Below are positions 1-10,301 of a DNA stretch of 64,000 nt, in pieces; position 1 is the first letter of the stretch; the number at the start of each line of letters is the position of its first letter. The DNA is from an uncultured Granulosicoccaceae bacterium (GTDB lineage: Bacteria; Pseudomonadota; Gammaproteobacteria; Granulosicoccales; Granulosicoccaceae), in the NCBI GenBank assembly GCA_938035525.1, contig CALHOI010000077.1, forward strand, positions 35,598-99,597, written 5' to 3'. Under the pieces are notes generated by a model. It worked only from the letters and a program-made list of their open reading frames with translations. It did no database searches and was not told the DNA's origin. Made by a program: the position numbers and the translations under genes.

Positions 1-741
1 CAAAGAGTCGTAGGTATCTTCGCTTAAGATAAGTGCAAAAGATGTTGTGTACATGCCATCAGGGTTTGCGAACGAGTATTTGGTTAGCTCGTCGATCTTG
101 AAAGAATGCAGTGTCTCCAGGGGAAAGAATACGCCATCGGCAACACCAGACGAAATAGCTTCGTAAACAGAAGGCGCTGGCATGTTCACGCCCGATACGC
201 CCAAGGCAAGACCAACCGCGTTGGCAACACCGCCACCGACTCGTATTTTCATGCCTTCAAGCTGTTTGTATGAAGTGATTTCTTCGGCGGTATTAACCAT
301 GCCTGGGCCGTGGACAAAATTGGACAACACTTTTACACCTTTGGCTTCTTTGGCATCTGCAAAATACTTTTCGTGGGTCATCTGAAATGCCACCGACATG
401 TCTTCTGCATTACCAGGCCAGCCTGGCATTTCGATCATTTTAGTGGTGGCAAATTTGCCCTTGGTATAGCCGTGAACAATCCAGCCCAGATCGGCAACGC
501 TATCGCGTACGGTGTCGTATTGTGCCGGAGGTGGCGCTAAACCATTTTCCAGTTTGACTGTTAACGAGCCGCCAGAGCACTCGCTTAAGGTGTCATTGAG
601 CCACGGGTAAACTTTGGTGGCCATGGCATGCTTTGGGCCAGCCCAATGCGAAAACGTCAGCTCTTGATCAGCAGCCATTGCAGGGACCGTAACGGCCATA
701 ACGGCAGACGCCGCCAACAACGATTTAAAATGGGTTTTCAT
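1..741 (-). CDS. TRAP transporter substrate-binding protein, DctP family (3' end outside window)
   Basis: Translating back from ATG at 741 gives 247 codons open to the window edge. The protein begins with a Sec signal peptide (MKTHFKSLLAASAVM, likely cut after AMA near residue 23). It continues with features typical of DctP-type periplasmic binding proteins: LTFSHWAGPKHAM near the mature N-terminus, then YKQLEGMKIRVGGG and a PSVYEAISSGVADG stretch. A GGAG ribosome site sits 5 nt before the ATG. Such proteins capture carboxylates or similar anions for a DctQM-type permease, whose genes would lie beyond position 1. The ligand cannot be read from this part. Family assignment is firm; the real C-terminus is not visible. 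Confidence 0.9.
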   Translation of the reverse strand, partial: MKTHFKSLLAASAVMAVTVPAMAADQELTFSHWAGPKHAMATKVYPWLNDTLSECSGGSLTVKLENGLAPPPAQYDTVRDSVADLGWIVHGYTKGKFATTKMIEMPGWPGNAEDMSVAFQMTHEKYFADAKEAKGVKVLSNFVHGPGMVNTAEEITSYKQLEGMKIRVGGGVANAVGLALGVSGVNMPAPSVYEAISSGVADGVFFPLETLHSFKIDELTKYSFANPDGMYTTSFALILSEDTYDSL

Positions 742-1135
742 AGTGTCTCCAAATGATAGGCAGGGAAGAATCCCTGAGCACTTTAATCACGTGCCTGTCT
801 TGTTCTTGGCCGTTGATTGGGCCTTAGCCACTCAAGATTATTGGAGAACGCTAGCCAGAGCAAGCCTGATGGACAGTTTTGAGACAAATTAGTCGAATAA
901 ACGCTATTTTTCTGTTGCGAACCAGCTAATTGCAGCATCCACGATAAAGAGCTGACAGGGCGCTGAACTAGGTATATCCACTCAAAATTGGCACGCCACG
1001 CTCCGCACACCACTGACACGCACCAATACATGCGCACAATCTATTACGTTGGGGAATAGATAAGCAGGCAACCACGATTGATTGCCGTTTTTAAGGTCGG
1101 TGGATCGGGCTTTAGTTGCGCTCGATTGCCAGAAA
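742..1135. other. Gene-poor gap between lpxC and the TRAP gene
   Basis: This stretch of 394 bases has no open frame I would defend. The longest one, 783-1037 on the minus strand, has no ribosome site and a Trp/Cys-rich product without family resemblance. A short inverted repeat (CAGGGA / TCCCTG around 762-775) lies just upstream of the TRAP gene. No clear lpxC terminator with a T run was found. It presumably holds the TRAP promoter. Confidence 0.5.
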
Positions 1136-2050
1136 CTAGCCTACGGCTTCCTGCGGTTGCGTGTATGAAATAGGCGCAGTATCGACATCTTCAAATACCA
1201 CCTCTTCCCAGGCCGCTTCGTTTAGCAGCAACTCACGCAATAGTCGGTTGTTTAGTGCATGCCCTGACTTGTAACCGCTGAACGAACCAATAAGGCTGTG
1301 CCCCAGCAAATACAAATCGCCAATGGCATCAAGAATTTTGTGCCGGACAAATTCGTTTTTGTAGCGCAGGCCGTCTTCATTGAGCACACGGTAGTCGTCA
1401 ATAACAATGGCATTTTCAAGACTGCCGCCCAGAGCAAGGTCGCGCTTGCGCAGCGCCTCGATATCGCTCATGAACCCAAAGGTTCTGGCTCTGCTGATTT
1501 CACGCACAAACGAGGTTGTGGAGAAATCGACTTCAGAGGTTTGCGGCTCAGAGTTAAACAGAGGGTGATCGAAGTCGATCGTGAACTTCACTTTAAAACC
1601 ATTGAATGGCTCAAAGCGCGCCCATTTTTCGCCATCACGCACTTCGATGGCCTTTTTAATGCGAATAAATTTTTTGGCAGCTCCCTGCTCCAAAATGCCG
1701 GCAGACTGCACCAAAAACACAAATGGTGCAGCACTGCCGTCCATAATAGGCACTTCGTCGGCGCTGACGTCAACGAAGCAGTTATCGATTCCCAGGCCAG
1801 CTAAAGCTGCCATTAAATGTTCAACGGTAGATACGCGAACACCGTCCTTGCCCAGTGACGTAGCAAGCTCGGTGTCTTGCACATTCAACGGGTGGCCAGG
1901 GATTACAACGGGTGGAGTGCTGTCGACTCTTCTGAACACTACACCGGTGTCGATGGGTGCCGGGCTCAGGGTTAAATACACCTTTTTCCCTGTGTGAAGC
2001 CCCACGCCGGTCGCCCGGATGGTGTTTTTCAGAGTTCTTTGTCTTATCAC
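1136..2050 (-). CDS. lpxC: UDP-3-O-acyl-N-acetylglucosamine deacetylase
   Basis: LpxC is the zinc enzyme of the committed lipid A step, removing acetate from UDP-3-O-acyl-GlcNAc in the cytoplasm. I choose the GTG at 2050: it gives [21 protein letters not shown], which aligns with the start of E. coli LpxC, has AGGA 7 nt upstream, and yields 304 residues, close to the usual 305. The ATG at 2086 would add 12 residues with no counterpart. [10 protein letters not shown] carries the first zinc histidine, and [11 protein letters not shown] carries the second histidine and the aspartate. It is the last gene of the dcw cluster, 195 nt after ftsZ, as in E. coli. Confidence 0.97.
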   Translation of the reverse strand: MIRQRTLKNTIRATGVGLHTGKKVYLTLSPAPIDTGVVFRRVDSTPPVVIPGHPLNVQDTELATSLGKDGVRVSTVEHLMAALAGLGIDNCFVDVSADEVPIMDGSAAPFVFLVQSAGILEQGAAKKFIRIKKAIEVRDGEKWARFEPFNGFKVKFTIDFDHPLFNSEPQTSEVDFSTTSFVREISRARTFGFMSDIEALRKRDLALGGSLENAIVIDDYRVLNEDGLRYKNEFVRHKILDAIGDLYLLGHSLIGSFSGYKSGHALNNRLLRELLLNEAAWEEVVFEDVDTAPISYTQPQEAVG

Positions 2051-2140
2051 TGTTTGATCCTGACTGCAGTTATTTGTCTCGCACACACATTATATAGCAG
2101 CAGATTAACTCTGCTGCAGGCGAACGTGAAACTTTAGTGT

Positions 2141-2184
2141 GCTGCGACGCAAGACTTCGCAAAAAGCCTTGGGTGAGTCGCAGC
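2141..2184 (-). promoter_or_regulatory. Hairpin between ftsZ and lpxC
   Basis: GCTGCGAC (2141-2148) and GTCGCAGC (2177-2184) form a perfect 8-bp stem. Inside it CAAG (2150-2153) can pair with CTTG (2168-2171). On the transcribed strand no T run follows, so it does not look like an ordinary intrinsic terminator. It lies in the lpxC leader and could attenuate or stabilise the message. Confidence 0.45.
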
Positions 2185-2245
2185 ATGATATCGGATCGCA
2201 CTCGTGCTCTCCACCTACCTTAAGCACTGGTAATCTCGGTGGAGA

Positions 2246-3505
2246 TTAGTCAGCTTGTCTGCGCAAAAACGCTGGTATATCCAGGTAATCGTGGTCCGTG
2301 GCACCTGGCGACGATGGTATGCCGCTGCTTGCAGCTGTACCTTGAGCCGTTTTGCGTACCACTTGCGGTTTGCTGTCGTACCCCGAATTTGCATTTCCAG
2401 AGCCGTATGAGGCTGGAGGCGCTGGCGTGTAGGGTCGAGAGCTACCCGCTGTTGGTGTGCCGCCAGCGTAAGCCGGTCCACCGGTGGTTCCTGTTGCACG
2501 GGCCGTTGCTGGCTGACTGACCGCCCGGATATTGCGTTGCGTTTGCGTTTGCTGACCCAAACCCGTGGCCACAACGGTGACATGCAACTCGCCCTCAAGT
2601 GACTCATCGATTGCCGTTCCGACAACGACGGTAGCATCATCTGCAGCAAACTGACGCACCACATTACCCACTTCTTCAAATTCACCGATAGCCATATCCA
2701 TTCCTGCGGTGATGTTCACGAGAATACCCCGCGCACCGGCCAGATCGATGTCTTCGAGCAGTGGACTTGCGATAGCCATCTCAGCAGCTTCTGTGGCTCG
2801 CTCGTCACCGCGCCCGATGCCAGAACCCATCATAGCCAGGCCCATTTCTGACATAACGGTACGCACGTCAGCAAAATCCACGTTGATCAGGCCAGGGTTT
2901 GTGATCAGCTCAGCAATACCCTGCACCGCACCACGCAGTACGTCATTAGCCGCGCGAAAAGCATCCAGCAAACTGATGTTCTTGCCAAGCACAGATAGCA
3001 GCTTTTCATTTGGGATGGTGATTAACGAGTCAACATGAGTACGCAGCTCTTCAATACCAGCCGCGGCGATCTGCATGCGCTTGCCACCCTCGAAAGGAAA
3101 AGGCTTGGTCACAACCGCCACGGTCAACACACCCATTTCGCGAGCGATTTGCGCAACCACTGGGATAGCGCCCGTACCTGTACCACCGCCCATACCGGCT
3201 GTGATGAACAGCATGTCAGTACCTTCGATAAGATCCTGAATGCGATCGCGGTCTTCCATGGCGGCCTGACGACCGATCTCTGGGTTTGCACCAGCACCTA
3301 AACCTTTGGTGATGCTTTGACCAATGTGCAATACGGTTTGCGCATGCATTGACTTCAGAGCCTGTGCATCTGTGTTAGCGCAAATAAAATCCACCCCTTC
3401 GATACCGGAAGCCACCATGTGCTGGACAGCGTTACTACCACCACCACCAACACCAATTAGCTTAATCACGGGTGCGTCGTTTATTGAATCAACGAGTTCA
3501 AACAT
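2246..3505 (-). CDS. ftsZ: Cell division GTPase FtsZ
   Basis: FtsZ is the tubulin-like GTPase that forms the Z ring. The 419-residue product has GGGGSNA at 20-26, the tubulin signature GGGTGTG at 106-112, then the T7 region and a variable linker rich in Gly, Ser, Pro and Ala from about 320 to 400. It ends with the conserved peptide [14 protein letters not shown] that binds FtsA and ZipA. GAGGA lies 9 nt before the ATG. The gap of 76 nt to ftsA is AT-rich (TTTTATATAAAC near 3527-3538) and may hold an extra promoter, as is known for ftsZ elsewhere. Confidence 0.98.
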   Translation of the reverse strand: MFELVDSINDAPVIKLIGVGGGGSNAVQHMVASGIEGVDFICANTDAQALKSMHAQTVLHIGQSITKGLGAGANPEIGRQAAMEDRDRIQDLIEGTDMLFITAGMGGGTGTGAIPVVAQIAREMGVLTVAVVTKPFPFEGGKRMQIAAAGIEELRTHVDSLITIPNEKLLSVLGKNISLLDAFRAANDVLRGAVQGIAELITNPGLINVDFADVRTVMSEMGLAMMGSGIGRGDERATEAAEMAIASPLLEDIDLAGARGILVNITAGMDMAIGEFEEVGNVVRQFAADDATVVVGTAIDESLEGELHVTVVATGLGQQTQTQRNIRAVSQPATARATGTTGGPAYAGGTPTAGSSRPYTPAPPASYGSGNANSGYDSKPQVVRKTAQGTAASSGIPSSPGATDHDYLDIPAFLRRQAD

Positions 3506-3581
3506 AAGTTACGTCCTCTAGTCACTGTTTATATAAAATTATTGCAATGAATCCGATTGGGCAAAGCGCCTTACCGGTCCC

Positions 3582-4820
3582 CTAAAAATTGCGTTTAAAC
3601 CAAGCAGTCATTCGCTTGAACAAACCGTCTCCGGTTTGTAAATCTGCAGGCGAATGGTGCCGTGGACTTAAGCGGCTTTGTTTGCCAAAGAGCAATAAGC
3701 CAACGCCGGTAGCATGAATCGGGTTGCGAACCACTTCCGCCATTCCCGTAACATGCTGTGGAACTCCTAGCCTTACTGGCATGTGGAAAATTTCCTCCGC
3801 CAGCTCTACTACTCCTTCCATTTTTGAAGTGCCGCCAGTTAATACAACGCCAGCTGCGCATGCTTCTTCAAAACCGCTGCGTCGAAGTTCTGCATGGACA
3901 AGTCCAAGCAGCTCTTCGTATCGCGGTTCAACCACTTCTGCGAGTGTTTGTCTTGCTAGTCGACGTGCAGCACGATCACCGACGCCGGGTACTTCAATCA
4001 TTTCGTCTGGACTGGCCAGTTGTTGCAAAGCACAGGCGTGCTTTACTTTTATCTGTTCTGCAAATTGTGTTGGTGTACGAAATGCCACAGCAATATCGTT
4101 GGTCACTTGATCACCGGCAATGGGAATGACGGCCGTGTGACGAATGGCACCTTCGGTAAACACAGCAATATCCGTTGTGCCTCCACCCATATCAACCAGC
4201 ACCACACCCAAGTCTTTTTCATCGGGTGTTAATACTGAATGGCTCGACGCCACCTGTTCCAGAATGATGTCTTCTACTTCAAGGTTGCACCGGCGTATGC
4301 ACTTGGCAATGTTTTGCGCGGCACTGATCGAACCGGTAACCAGATGTACCTTGGCTTCCAGGCGCACACCCGACATACCTATGGGTTGCCGGATACCATC
4401 TTGATTATCGATAATAAATTCCTGTGGCAGTACATGCAGAATGCGCTGGTCAGCCGGGATTGCCACCGCTTTGGCAGCATCAATGACGCGCTCAACATCG
4501 TCGTTTTCCACTTCGTTTGCGCGGATGGCCACGATGCCATGTGAATTCAAACTTTTAATATGGCTGCCCGCTATACCGGCAAACACCGACTGGATTTTTA
4601 CATTCGCCATGCTTTCTGCTTCGGCAACCGCTTTCTCGATAGCCTCAACTGTTGTGTCTATATTGATCACCACACCTTTTTTCAGTCCTTGCGAAGGATG
4701 AGACCCCATGCCGATAAGCTCGACGTTCCCATCGACATCGACCTCGGCAACGATGGCGACAATCTTTGAGGTACCGATATCCAGACCAACGATCATTTGA
4801 TTTTGAGTCTTATCGCTCAT
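3582..4820 (-). CDS. ftsA: Cell division protein FtsA
   Basis: This actin-family ATPase tethers FtsZ to the membrane and helps recruit late division proteins. It has 412 residues, near the usual 420. GLDIGTSKIVAIVAE near the start is the phosphate-1 loop, VVLVDMGGGTTDIAV is phosphate-2, and GVVLTGGTSKMEGV is the adenosine motif. The last residues, LFKRMTAWFKRNF, form the expected amphipathic membrane-targeting helix. It starts 2 nt after ftsQ stops, so the two are almost certainly co-translated. Confidence 0.97.
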   Translation of the reverse strand: MSDKTQNQMIVGLDIGTSKIVAIVAEVDVDGNVELIGMGSHPSQGLKKGVVINIDTTVEAIEKAVAEAESMANVKIQSVFAGIAGSHIKSLNSHGIVAIRANEVENDDVERVIDAAKAVAIPADQRILHVLPQEFIIDNQDGIRQPIGMSGVRLEAKVHLVTGSISAAQNIAKCIRRCNLEVEDIILEQVASSHSVLTPDEKDLGVVLVDMGGGTTDIAVFTEGAIRHTAVIPIAGDQVTNDIAVAFRTPTQFAEQIKVKHACALQQLASPDEMIEVPGVGDRAARRLARQTLAEVVEPRYEELLGLVHAELRRSGFEEACAAGVVLTGGTSKMEGVVELAEEIFHMPVRLGVPQHVTGMAEVVRNPIHATGVGLLLFGKQSRLSPRHHSPADLQTGDGLFKRMTAWFKRNF

Positions 4821-4822
4821 TC

Positions 4823-5620
4823 TTATTCAGCTCCACCAATGAGGCCACCTTTTGACAATGCAAAGCCATTGCTATAACGCATATCAAAACGCGCTGCCTG
4901 ACCTTGCAGGGGTACAACCAGCCGCTCGTATACATCGATAAATCGTTGCAAGCGCAACTCATGAGATTCGTAACCGATACGCACGGTCACATCGTTCGCC
5001 AGCTCCAGGGTCTGCGATCGTCGCTCGTCTTCAATGAGCGCGTTAACCTTGACGCCAAATGGCATTAAAGCGAGCTCGTATCGGCGATACGCATCAAGCA
5101 CAAATTCGTGTCGACCTTCTGATCCAGACAAGCGTGGCAAAGAGGCAAAGCTTGCTCGCCATTCGCTGTATTGCGGGTTGTCTTTTTGCAGCTGCGGTGG
5201 CTTGAACATTTCCAGCCCCTTACTGATTAAGGCATCATCGTTAAAGCGCGCAGCAGGCTCATGTTCTTCAATAGTCACCATAAGACGACCCGGCCAAACG
5301 CGCCGTATGTGCGCTTTTGCAACCCAGGGCAATGTTTCAACGCTGTCGCGCACATCATCGACATCCAGACCATAAAAACCCAGCACGGTATGTTGTTCAA
5401 CCAACACCCGCAGCTGTTCACGATCGGTGTAATCGAGCGTCCCATTAACGTCAACGTTGGTCACTGGCGAGCGAGCTGGGTCTGCCAATGTGTCTTTTAA
5501 AAACACCACCAAAGAAACAACGCAAACCAAACCTAAAATCGCGATAGACCAGCGTAAACCCATGTTCATGGGTTCTTTGCTTACCGGCAAAGTGGGTTCG
5601 GTTCTGAACACAGCACTCAT
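4823..5620 (-). CDS. ftsQ: Cell division protein FtsQ
   Basis: FtsQ links early and late divisome parts and binds FtsL/FtsB in the periplasm. The 265-residue protein has a short cytoplasmic N-terminus, one membrane helix at about 25-45 (WSIAILGLVCVVSLVVF), a POTRA domain (VTNVDVNGTLDYTDREQLR onward) and the FtsQ domain with FDMRYSNGFAL near the end. Its ATG overlaps the ddl stop by 4 nt (ATGA). Confidence 0.95.
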   Translation of the reverse strand: MSAVFRTEPTLPVSKEPMNMGLRWSIAILGLVCVVSLVVFLKDTLADPARSPVTNVDVNGTLDYTDREQLRVLVEQHTVLGFYGLDVDDVRDSVETLPWVAKAHIRRVWPGRLMVTIEEHEPAARFNDDALISKGLEMFKPPQLQKDNPQYSEWRASFASLPRLSGSEGRHEFVLDAYRRYELALMPFGVKVNALIEDERRSQTLELANDVTVRIGYESHELRLQRFIDVYERLVVPLQGQAARFDMRYSNGFALSKGGLIGGAE

Positions 5621-6561
5621 GCGGCCAGCTCCTCTGCACTGAGCGTATCAACCAGAATTTGCATGCACAAAGACTCAAACGAGATGCCGCTTTTTGCTGC
5701 TGCTATAGGCACTAACGAGTGACTGGTCATGCCGGGGGCGGTATTGCATTCGATGAAAAACGGGTGATCGTTTTCATCGAGCATAAAATCAACACGTCCC
5801 CAGCCGCTACAGTCGAGGGCGTTAAATGCGCTCAATGCGTACTGCTGAATAAGCCTGGTTTGATCGTCGCTGAGTTCTGCCGGGCAAACGTATTCGGTAT
5901 CGTCGGCAATGTACTTGGCCTCGTAGTCGTAGAATTCGCCACTGCCCTTCATGCTGACCAGCGGTAAACATTGCTGCCCTAATATGGCCGCAGTGACTTC
6001 GCGCCCCATAAGGCGTCGCTCCACCATAACGGGGCCATGCTTGGCCGCTAACTCATAAGCCGGCGCTACCGACTGCGAGCCGTTGACCATTGACACACCA
6101 ATGCTGGAGCCTTCCAGCGTTGGTTTGATCACCACCGGAAAACCGATTTGCTCTGCAACCAATTTTGCCTCAGCCAGGTTTGCCACCATGTGCGCATCAG
6201 CGGTTGGCACACCAATTTGGCGGCACAGACTTTTGCTGCGAAATTTATCCATGGCCAAAGCCGAACCCAGCACGCCACTGCCGGTGTAAGGCACACCAGC
6301 CAACTCCAACGCAGCTTGCACCTGACCATCCTCACCACCACGGCCATGCAAAATTAAAAACGCACGGTTAAATCCAGCCGAGCTCAAGGTGCTGGCTATG
6401 TCACGCCCTGCATCCACTGCATGCGCATCAACGCCCGCAGACACCAGCGCCTCAAATACTTGCTGTCCACTCATTAAGGACACGTCACGCTCAGCTGACC
6501 AGCCGCCCATCACAACAGCGACTTTGCCAAGTAACGATGGAGATGGCAGCGCATCAAGCAT
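5617..6561 (-). CDS. ddl: D-alanine--D-alanine ligase
   Basis: This ATP-grasp ligase makes D-Ala-D-Ala for MurF. I use the ATG at 6561 ([20 protein letters not shown], 314 residues) rather than the one at 6615: AGGAG sits 6 nt upstream and the length then matches DdlB (about 306). Seen in the sequence are [14 protein letters not shown] near the start, [10 protein letters not shown] in the ATP-grasp region, and [15 protein letters not shown], which carries the metal-binding residues. The first 8 nt overlap the end of murC, and ftsQ overlaps its end. Confidence 0.96.
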   Translation of the reverse strand: MLDALPSPSLLGKVAVVMGGWSAERDVSLMSGQQVFEALVSAGVDAHAVDAGRDIASTLSSAGFNRAFLILHGRGGEDGQVQAALELAGVPYTGSGVLGSALAMDKFRSKSLCRQIGVPTADAHMVANLAEAKLVAEQIGFPVVIKPTLEGSSIGVSMVNGSQSVAPAYELAAKHGPVMVERRLMGREVTAAILGQQCLPLVSMKGSGEFYDYEAKYIADDTEYVCPAELSDDQTRLIQQYALSAFNALDCSGWGRVDFMLDENDHPFFIECNTAPGMTSHSLVPIAAAKSGISFESLCMQILVDTLSAEELAA

Positions 6562-7993
6562 GCTTGGCTCCTTTGGCAAAATGTTCTGGCAAAGAACCGG
6601 CAAGCGAGCCAACATTACCCGCGCCTAGGGTCAGCACCACGTCGCCGTCTTGCAACACGTTTTGCAGTGCAGCAGGAACCGCGTCTATGTCTTCTACAAA
6701 GATAGGATCTACCTGACCTCGATTACGAATCGCTCTGGCCAGCGACCGACCATCTGCGCCGTTGATTTTTTCTTCACCTGCGCTGTACACCTCGGTCAGT
6801 AACAACACATCAGGCGTTGACAGACTCTCGGCAAAATCTTCGAACAAGTCACGCGTTCGGGTGTAACGATGCGGCTGAAACACAACCACCAAACGTTTAT
6901 CGGGCCAACCACCGGCAATAGCCGCCAGCGTTGCGGTCACCTCTGTTGGGTGGTGACCGTAGTCGTCAAACAGTTGGGCCGAGCCACCATCAAAGTACAA
7001 GGTGCCGGCGGCTTGTGCACGGCGCCCAACACCTGCAAAGCTCTTTAATGCTTTTCTGATATCGTCCTCACCAACTGCCAGTTCATGTGCCAGTGTGATT
7101 GCCGCCAGCGCATTAAGTACGTTGTGCTTGCCAGGCATATTCAATACGACGTCTTCAATACGCAGGTTGTCTTCTATTTGCACATCAAAATGCATTTCCA
7201 GACCGCGTTGCTCAATGTTATACGCACGGACTTCGGCTTCCTCTGACAAACCGTACGTTCTGACGGGCCGCGCGACCGAAGGCAACACATCGCGTACGTG
7301 CTCATCATCAATGCACACTATGGCCAAGCCATAAAACGGTAAGTGCATTAAAAAATCGATAAAGGTTTGCTTGAGTCGCTCGAAGTCACCATCGTAGGTA
7401 GACAGATGATCAGCATCAATGTTGGTAACAATCGCAATAACTGGCTGCAAGTACAAAAACGATGCATCGCTTTCGTCGGCCTCTGCCACTAACCAATCTG
7501 ATTGTCCCAAATACGCATTGGTTGACGAACTGTTTAAGCGGCCACCAATAACGTACGTCGGGTCCAGATCGCCTTCTGTTAACAAGCTGGCAACCAAACT
7601 GGTTGTGGTGGTTTTGCCGTGGGTTCCGGCAACCGCAATGCCTTGCTGGAATCGCATTAGCTCGGCCAGCATTTCGGCGCGACGCACAACTGGAATATGC
7701 TCGGCTCTGGCACGCATCAATTCAGGGTTATCTTCTGGTACCGCGGTTGACACAACCACAACATCAACACCATTAACGTGCTCAGCTGCATGCCCTTTTT
7801 GAACGGTAATGCCCAATGATGACAAACGCTGTGTTAACGCATTGCTACCCAAGTCTGAACCACTGACGTTAAAGCCCAGGTGATGCATGACTTCTGCAAT
7901 ACCGCCCATGCCCACACCACCAATACCAATAAAATGCATGGCACGCACACGGCGCATCTGGCTTTTTACACTTGGCGAGATATCAACAACCAT
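6554..7993 (-). CDS. murC: UDP-N-acetylmuramate--L-alanine ligase
   Basis: MurC adds L-Ala to UDP-MurNAc, the first amino acid of the stem peptide. The 479-residue product has the N-terminal Rossmann motif [16 protein letters not shown], the ATP loop [22 protein letters not shown], and the Mur ligase C-terminal domain with [10 protein letters not shown] and FQPHRYTRT. Its start shares one base with the murG stop and its end overlaps ddl. murB is not next to it, as in E. coli. Confidence 0.97.
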   Translation of the reverse strand: MVVDISPSVKSQMRRVRAMHFIGIGGVGMGGIAEVMHHLGFNVSGSDLGSNALTQRLSSLGITVQKGHAAEHVNGVDVVVVSTAVPEDNPELMRARAEHIPVVRRAEMLAELMRFQQGIAVAGTHGKTTTTSLVASLLTEGDLDPTYVIGGRLNSSSTNAYLGQSDWLVAEADESDASFLYLQPVIAIVTNIDADHLSTYDGDFERLKQTFIDFLMHLPFYGLAIVCIDDEHVRDVLPSVARPVRTYGLSEEAEVRAYNIEQRGLEMHFDVQIEDNLRIEDVVLNMPGKHNVLNALAAITLAHELAVGEDDIRKALKSFAGVGRRAQAAGTLYFDGGSAQLFDDYGHHPTEVTATLAAIAGGWPDKRLVVVFQPHRYTRTRDLFEDFAESLSTPDVLLLTEVYSAGEEKINGADGRSLARAIRNRGQVDPIFVEDIDAVPAALQNVLQDGDVVLTLGAGNVGSLAGSLPEHFAKGAKHA

Positions 7994-9096
7994 CAGTTGC
8001 GCGCCTCCTGTAATGCATCGGCCACAACAATGGCCGCATCGGGCTGATGCAGTGCACGCGCCGCTTTGGCCATGCGCGCAAGCGTGTCAGGCGTGGCACT
8101 CAGGTCAGCCAGCGTTTTAGCAAGACTCTCAGCGCTGAGTTCTGATTCGGGCGCCAGTACTGCAGCACCTGCATCAGATAAAAATTTTGCGTTATGCGTT
8201 TGCTGGTTATCCGCATGATGAGGGTACGGCACTAGCACACCGGGCAAACCTGCTGCACTGAGTTCGCTGACCGTCATTGCGCCAGACCGACAAATAATGA
8301 CATCGGCCCAGCGATAGGCTTCGGTCACGTCTTCAATGTAAGCACTGACTTGGATTGACTTGGCACGCTCGCCCAGTGGCGCATACGTTTGCTTAACCGT
8401 GGATTCGTCTGCAGGTCCGGTTTGATGCCACACGTGCAGTGGTAATTCAGGTTGCTTGTTTAACAGCTCACCCATGGCATTAGGTACCACTTCGTTCAGT
8501 GCACGAGCACCACGACTGCCGCCAATAATCAGCACACGCAACGCAGATTCTGCCATTGGCTTGGCCTTCACTTTTTGCTCGCCGAGGGAGGCAATGGAAT
8601 CGCGAACCGGATTACCGACTGCAATCGCACCGACTTTTTTAGGGAATACATTAGGCATGGCGCAGTAAACGCGATTGGCCAGTCGCCCTAACCATTTGTT
8701 GGTCATACCAGCCACGGCGTTTTGTTCGTGCAGCACCAACATGCGGCGAGTAAACACGGCTGCCAAACCAACCGGCCCCGACACAAACCCACCCATGCCC
8801 AACACAGCGCTGGCCCGCACATCCGACAAAATTCGCATGCTTTGCACACAAGCACCAATGACTTTAAATGGGCCAGTGATTGCGCCTTTGAGTCCTGAAC
8901 CTCGCAAGCCACTGACATTGATAAAACGGATGTCAATATTGGCCGCCGGCACGATACGCGACTCGAGCCCTTCTTTTGTTCCAATCCACACCACAGGCAC
9001 TTTGCGTTTTTCCAGCACTCTGGCAACAGCCATAGCAGGATAGATGTGACCACCGGTACCACCTGCGGCAATGACAACTGTCTGGGCTGCACTCAT
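7993..9096 (-). CDS. murG: Lipid II synthase (UDP-GlcNAc transferase) MurG
   Basis: MurG moves GlcNAc from UDP-GlcNAc onto lipid I at the inner face of the cytoplasmic membrane. The product has 367 residues in two GT-B halves. [14 protein letters not shown] near the N-terminus and [14 protein letters not shown] are the family loops, and [14 protein letters not shown] opens the C-terminal half. [20 protein letters not shown] is the donor site. The ATG overlaps the ftsW stop by 4 nt. Confidence 0.97.
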   Translation of the reverse strand: MSAAQTVVIAAGGTGGHIYPAMAVARVLEKRKVPVVWIGTKEGLESRIVPAANIDIRFINVSGLRGSGLKGAITGPFKVIGACVQSMRILSDVRASAVLGMGGFVSGPVGLAAVFTRRMLVLHEQNAVAGMTNKWLGRLANRVYCAMPNVFPKKVGAIAVGNPVRDSIASLGEQKVKAKPMAESALRVLIIGGSRGARALNEVVPNAMGELLNKQPELPLHVWHQTGPADESTVKQTYAPLGERAKSIQVSAYIEDVTEAYRWADVIICRSGAMTVSELSAAGLPGVLVPYPHHADNQQTHNAKFLSDAGAAVLAPESELSAESLAKTLADLSATPDTLARMAKAARALHQPDAAIVVADALQEARN

Positions 9097-10301
9097 GAGG
9101 CACCCCCGCCACTGTTACCGCGCAGCACTTTATCGGCAAACTGTCGAGTTTCAAGTTCGATGCGAAGCAGAACCGTAAACGACACAATAAACACAATGGC
9201 ACTACTGCCGCCGTAGCTCATCATTGGCAGTGTTATACCTTTGGTTGGCAGAATGCCCATATTCACACCAATGTTGATAAACGACTGCAAGCCAATCCAG
9301 ACACCAATACCCAATGCCAGATAACCCGCAAAGCGATTGCCCTGCTGGTCGGCAATTTTTGCCAGGTTAAAACTCTTCCATAAGATAAAACCATACAAAG
9401 CAACCACAACTATCACACCAATAAAACCGAACTCCTCGCACATAACAGCGAACAGAAAATCGGTGTGCGCTTCTGGTAGGTACAACAGTTTTTGCACGCT
9501 GTTGCCAAGCCCGGTGCCAGTGATGCCACCGCTGCCAATAGCAATTAGCGACTGGGTTAACTGAAAACCACTGGCAAACGGGTCGTCAAATGGGTCGAGA
9601 AAGCTGGCCAGACGTCTGGCGCGATAAGGCGACAGCACAATCAATAACGTACCGGTTACGGCCAGTGACACCAACAACACCATGAACTGCTTTAACTTGA
9701 CGCCAGCGATAAACAACATGGCACAGGCGGTTAGCACAATAACCACCACCGCGCCAAAATCCGGCTCTAGTAGCAACAGCACACTGGCTATTAAGATAAG
9801 CCCCAGCGGGCGCATAAATCCGCCAATGGTGTTTTGTACCAGCTCACCGCGTCTGACCAAATACCCAGCCAGATACACAATAATAAAAAGTTTGACCGTT
9901 TCGGAGACTTGCACGGTAAACACACCCAGATCTATCCAACGCTTACTGCCGTTGACCTCTTTACCAATGAGCAGAACCAGTAACAGAAATACCAGTGAAA
10001 CAATAATCAAGTACGGGCCGTATTTCTCCCAGGCCGACAGTGGAGCCTGATACAAAACAGTGCCCGCGATCAAACCAATAAACAAAAACGTCAGCTGCCG
10101 CGACGCGAAGTACAGAGGCATACCATAATTTTTTTCGGCATAGGCCATGGATGCCGAGGCAATCATGACGACACCGAACAACGATAAGGCGATAACCGCC
10201 ATGAGCAGCGCGTACTGCTTTAATTCAAGGCGCGATTGACGGGCAATATTCTCTGGAGAAACTATTTTCCCCGATGCAACCCTTTGGACGAGGCCACTCA
10301 T
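9093..10301 (-). CDS. ftsW: Peptidoglycan glycosyltransferase FtsW
   Basis: FtsW is the SEDS-family polymerase that works with FtsI at the septum. I start at ATG 10301 (MSGLVQRVASGK, 402 residues), which overlaps the murD stop as ATGA and has GGAGG about 10 nt upstream. The ATG at 10379 would run inside murD. About ten membrane helices follow. The SEDS signature GITLPMMSYGGSS is present near residue 365, and the loop SGFQLTQSLIAIGSGG lies between helices. FtsI, its partner, is six genes upstream. Confidence 0.96.
   Translation of the reverse strand: MSGLVQRVASGKIVSPENIARQSRLELKQYALLMAVIALSLFGVVMIASASMAYAEKNYGMPLYFASRQLTFLFIGLIAGTVLYQAPLSAWEKYGPYLIIVSLVFLLLVLLIGKEVNGSKRWIDLGVFTVQVSETVKLFIIVYLAGYLVRRGELVQNTIGGFMRPLGLILIASVLLLLEPDFGAVVVIVLTACAMLFIAGVKLKQFMVLLVSLAVTGTLLIVLSPYRARRLASFLDPFDDPFASGFQLTQSLIAIGSGGITGTGLGNSVQKLLYLPEAHTDFLFAVMCEEFGFIGVIVVVALYGFILWKSFNLAKIADQQGNRFAGYLALGIGVWIGLQSFINIGVNMGILPTKGITLPMMSYGGSSAIVFIVSFTVLLRIELETRQFADKVLRGNSGGGAS

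Noticed and set aside
783..1037. 84-codon minus-strand frame between lpxC and the TRAP gene
   Set aside because: No ribosome site, Trp/Cys-rich composition and no family likeness; likely chance.
2215..2685. 156-codon frame overlapping ftsZ
   Set aside because: Shadow of the ftsZ linker region in another frame.
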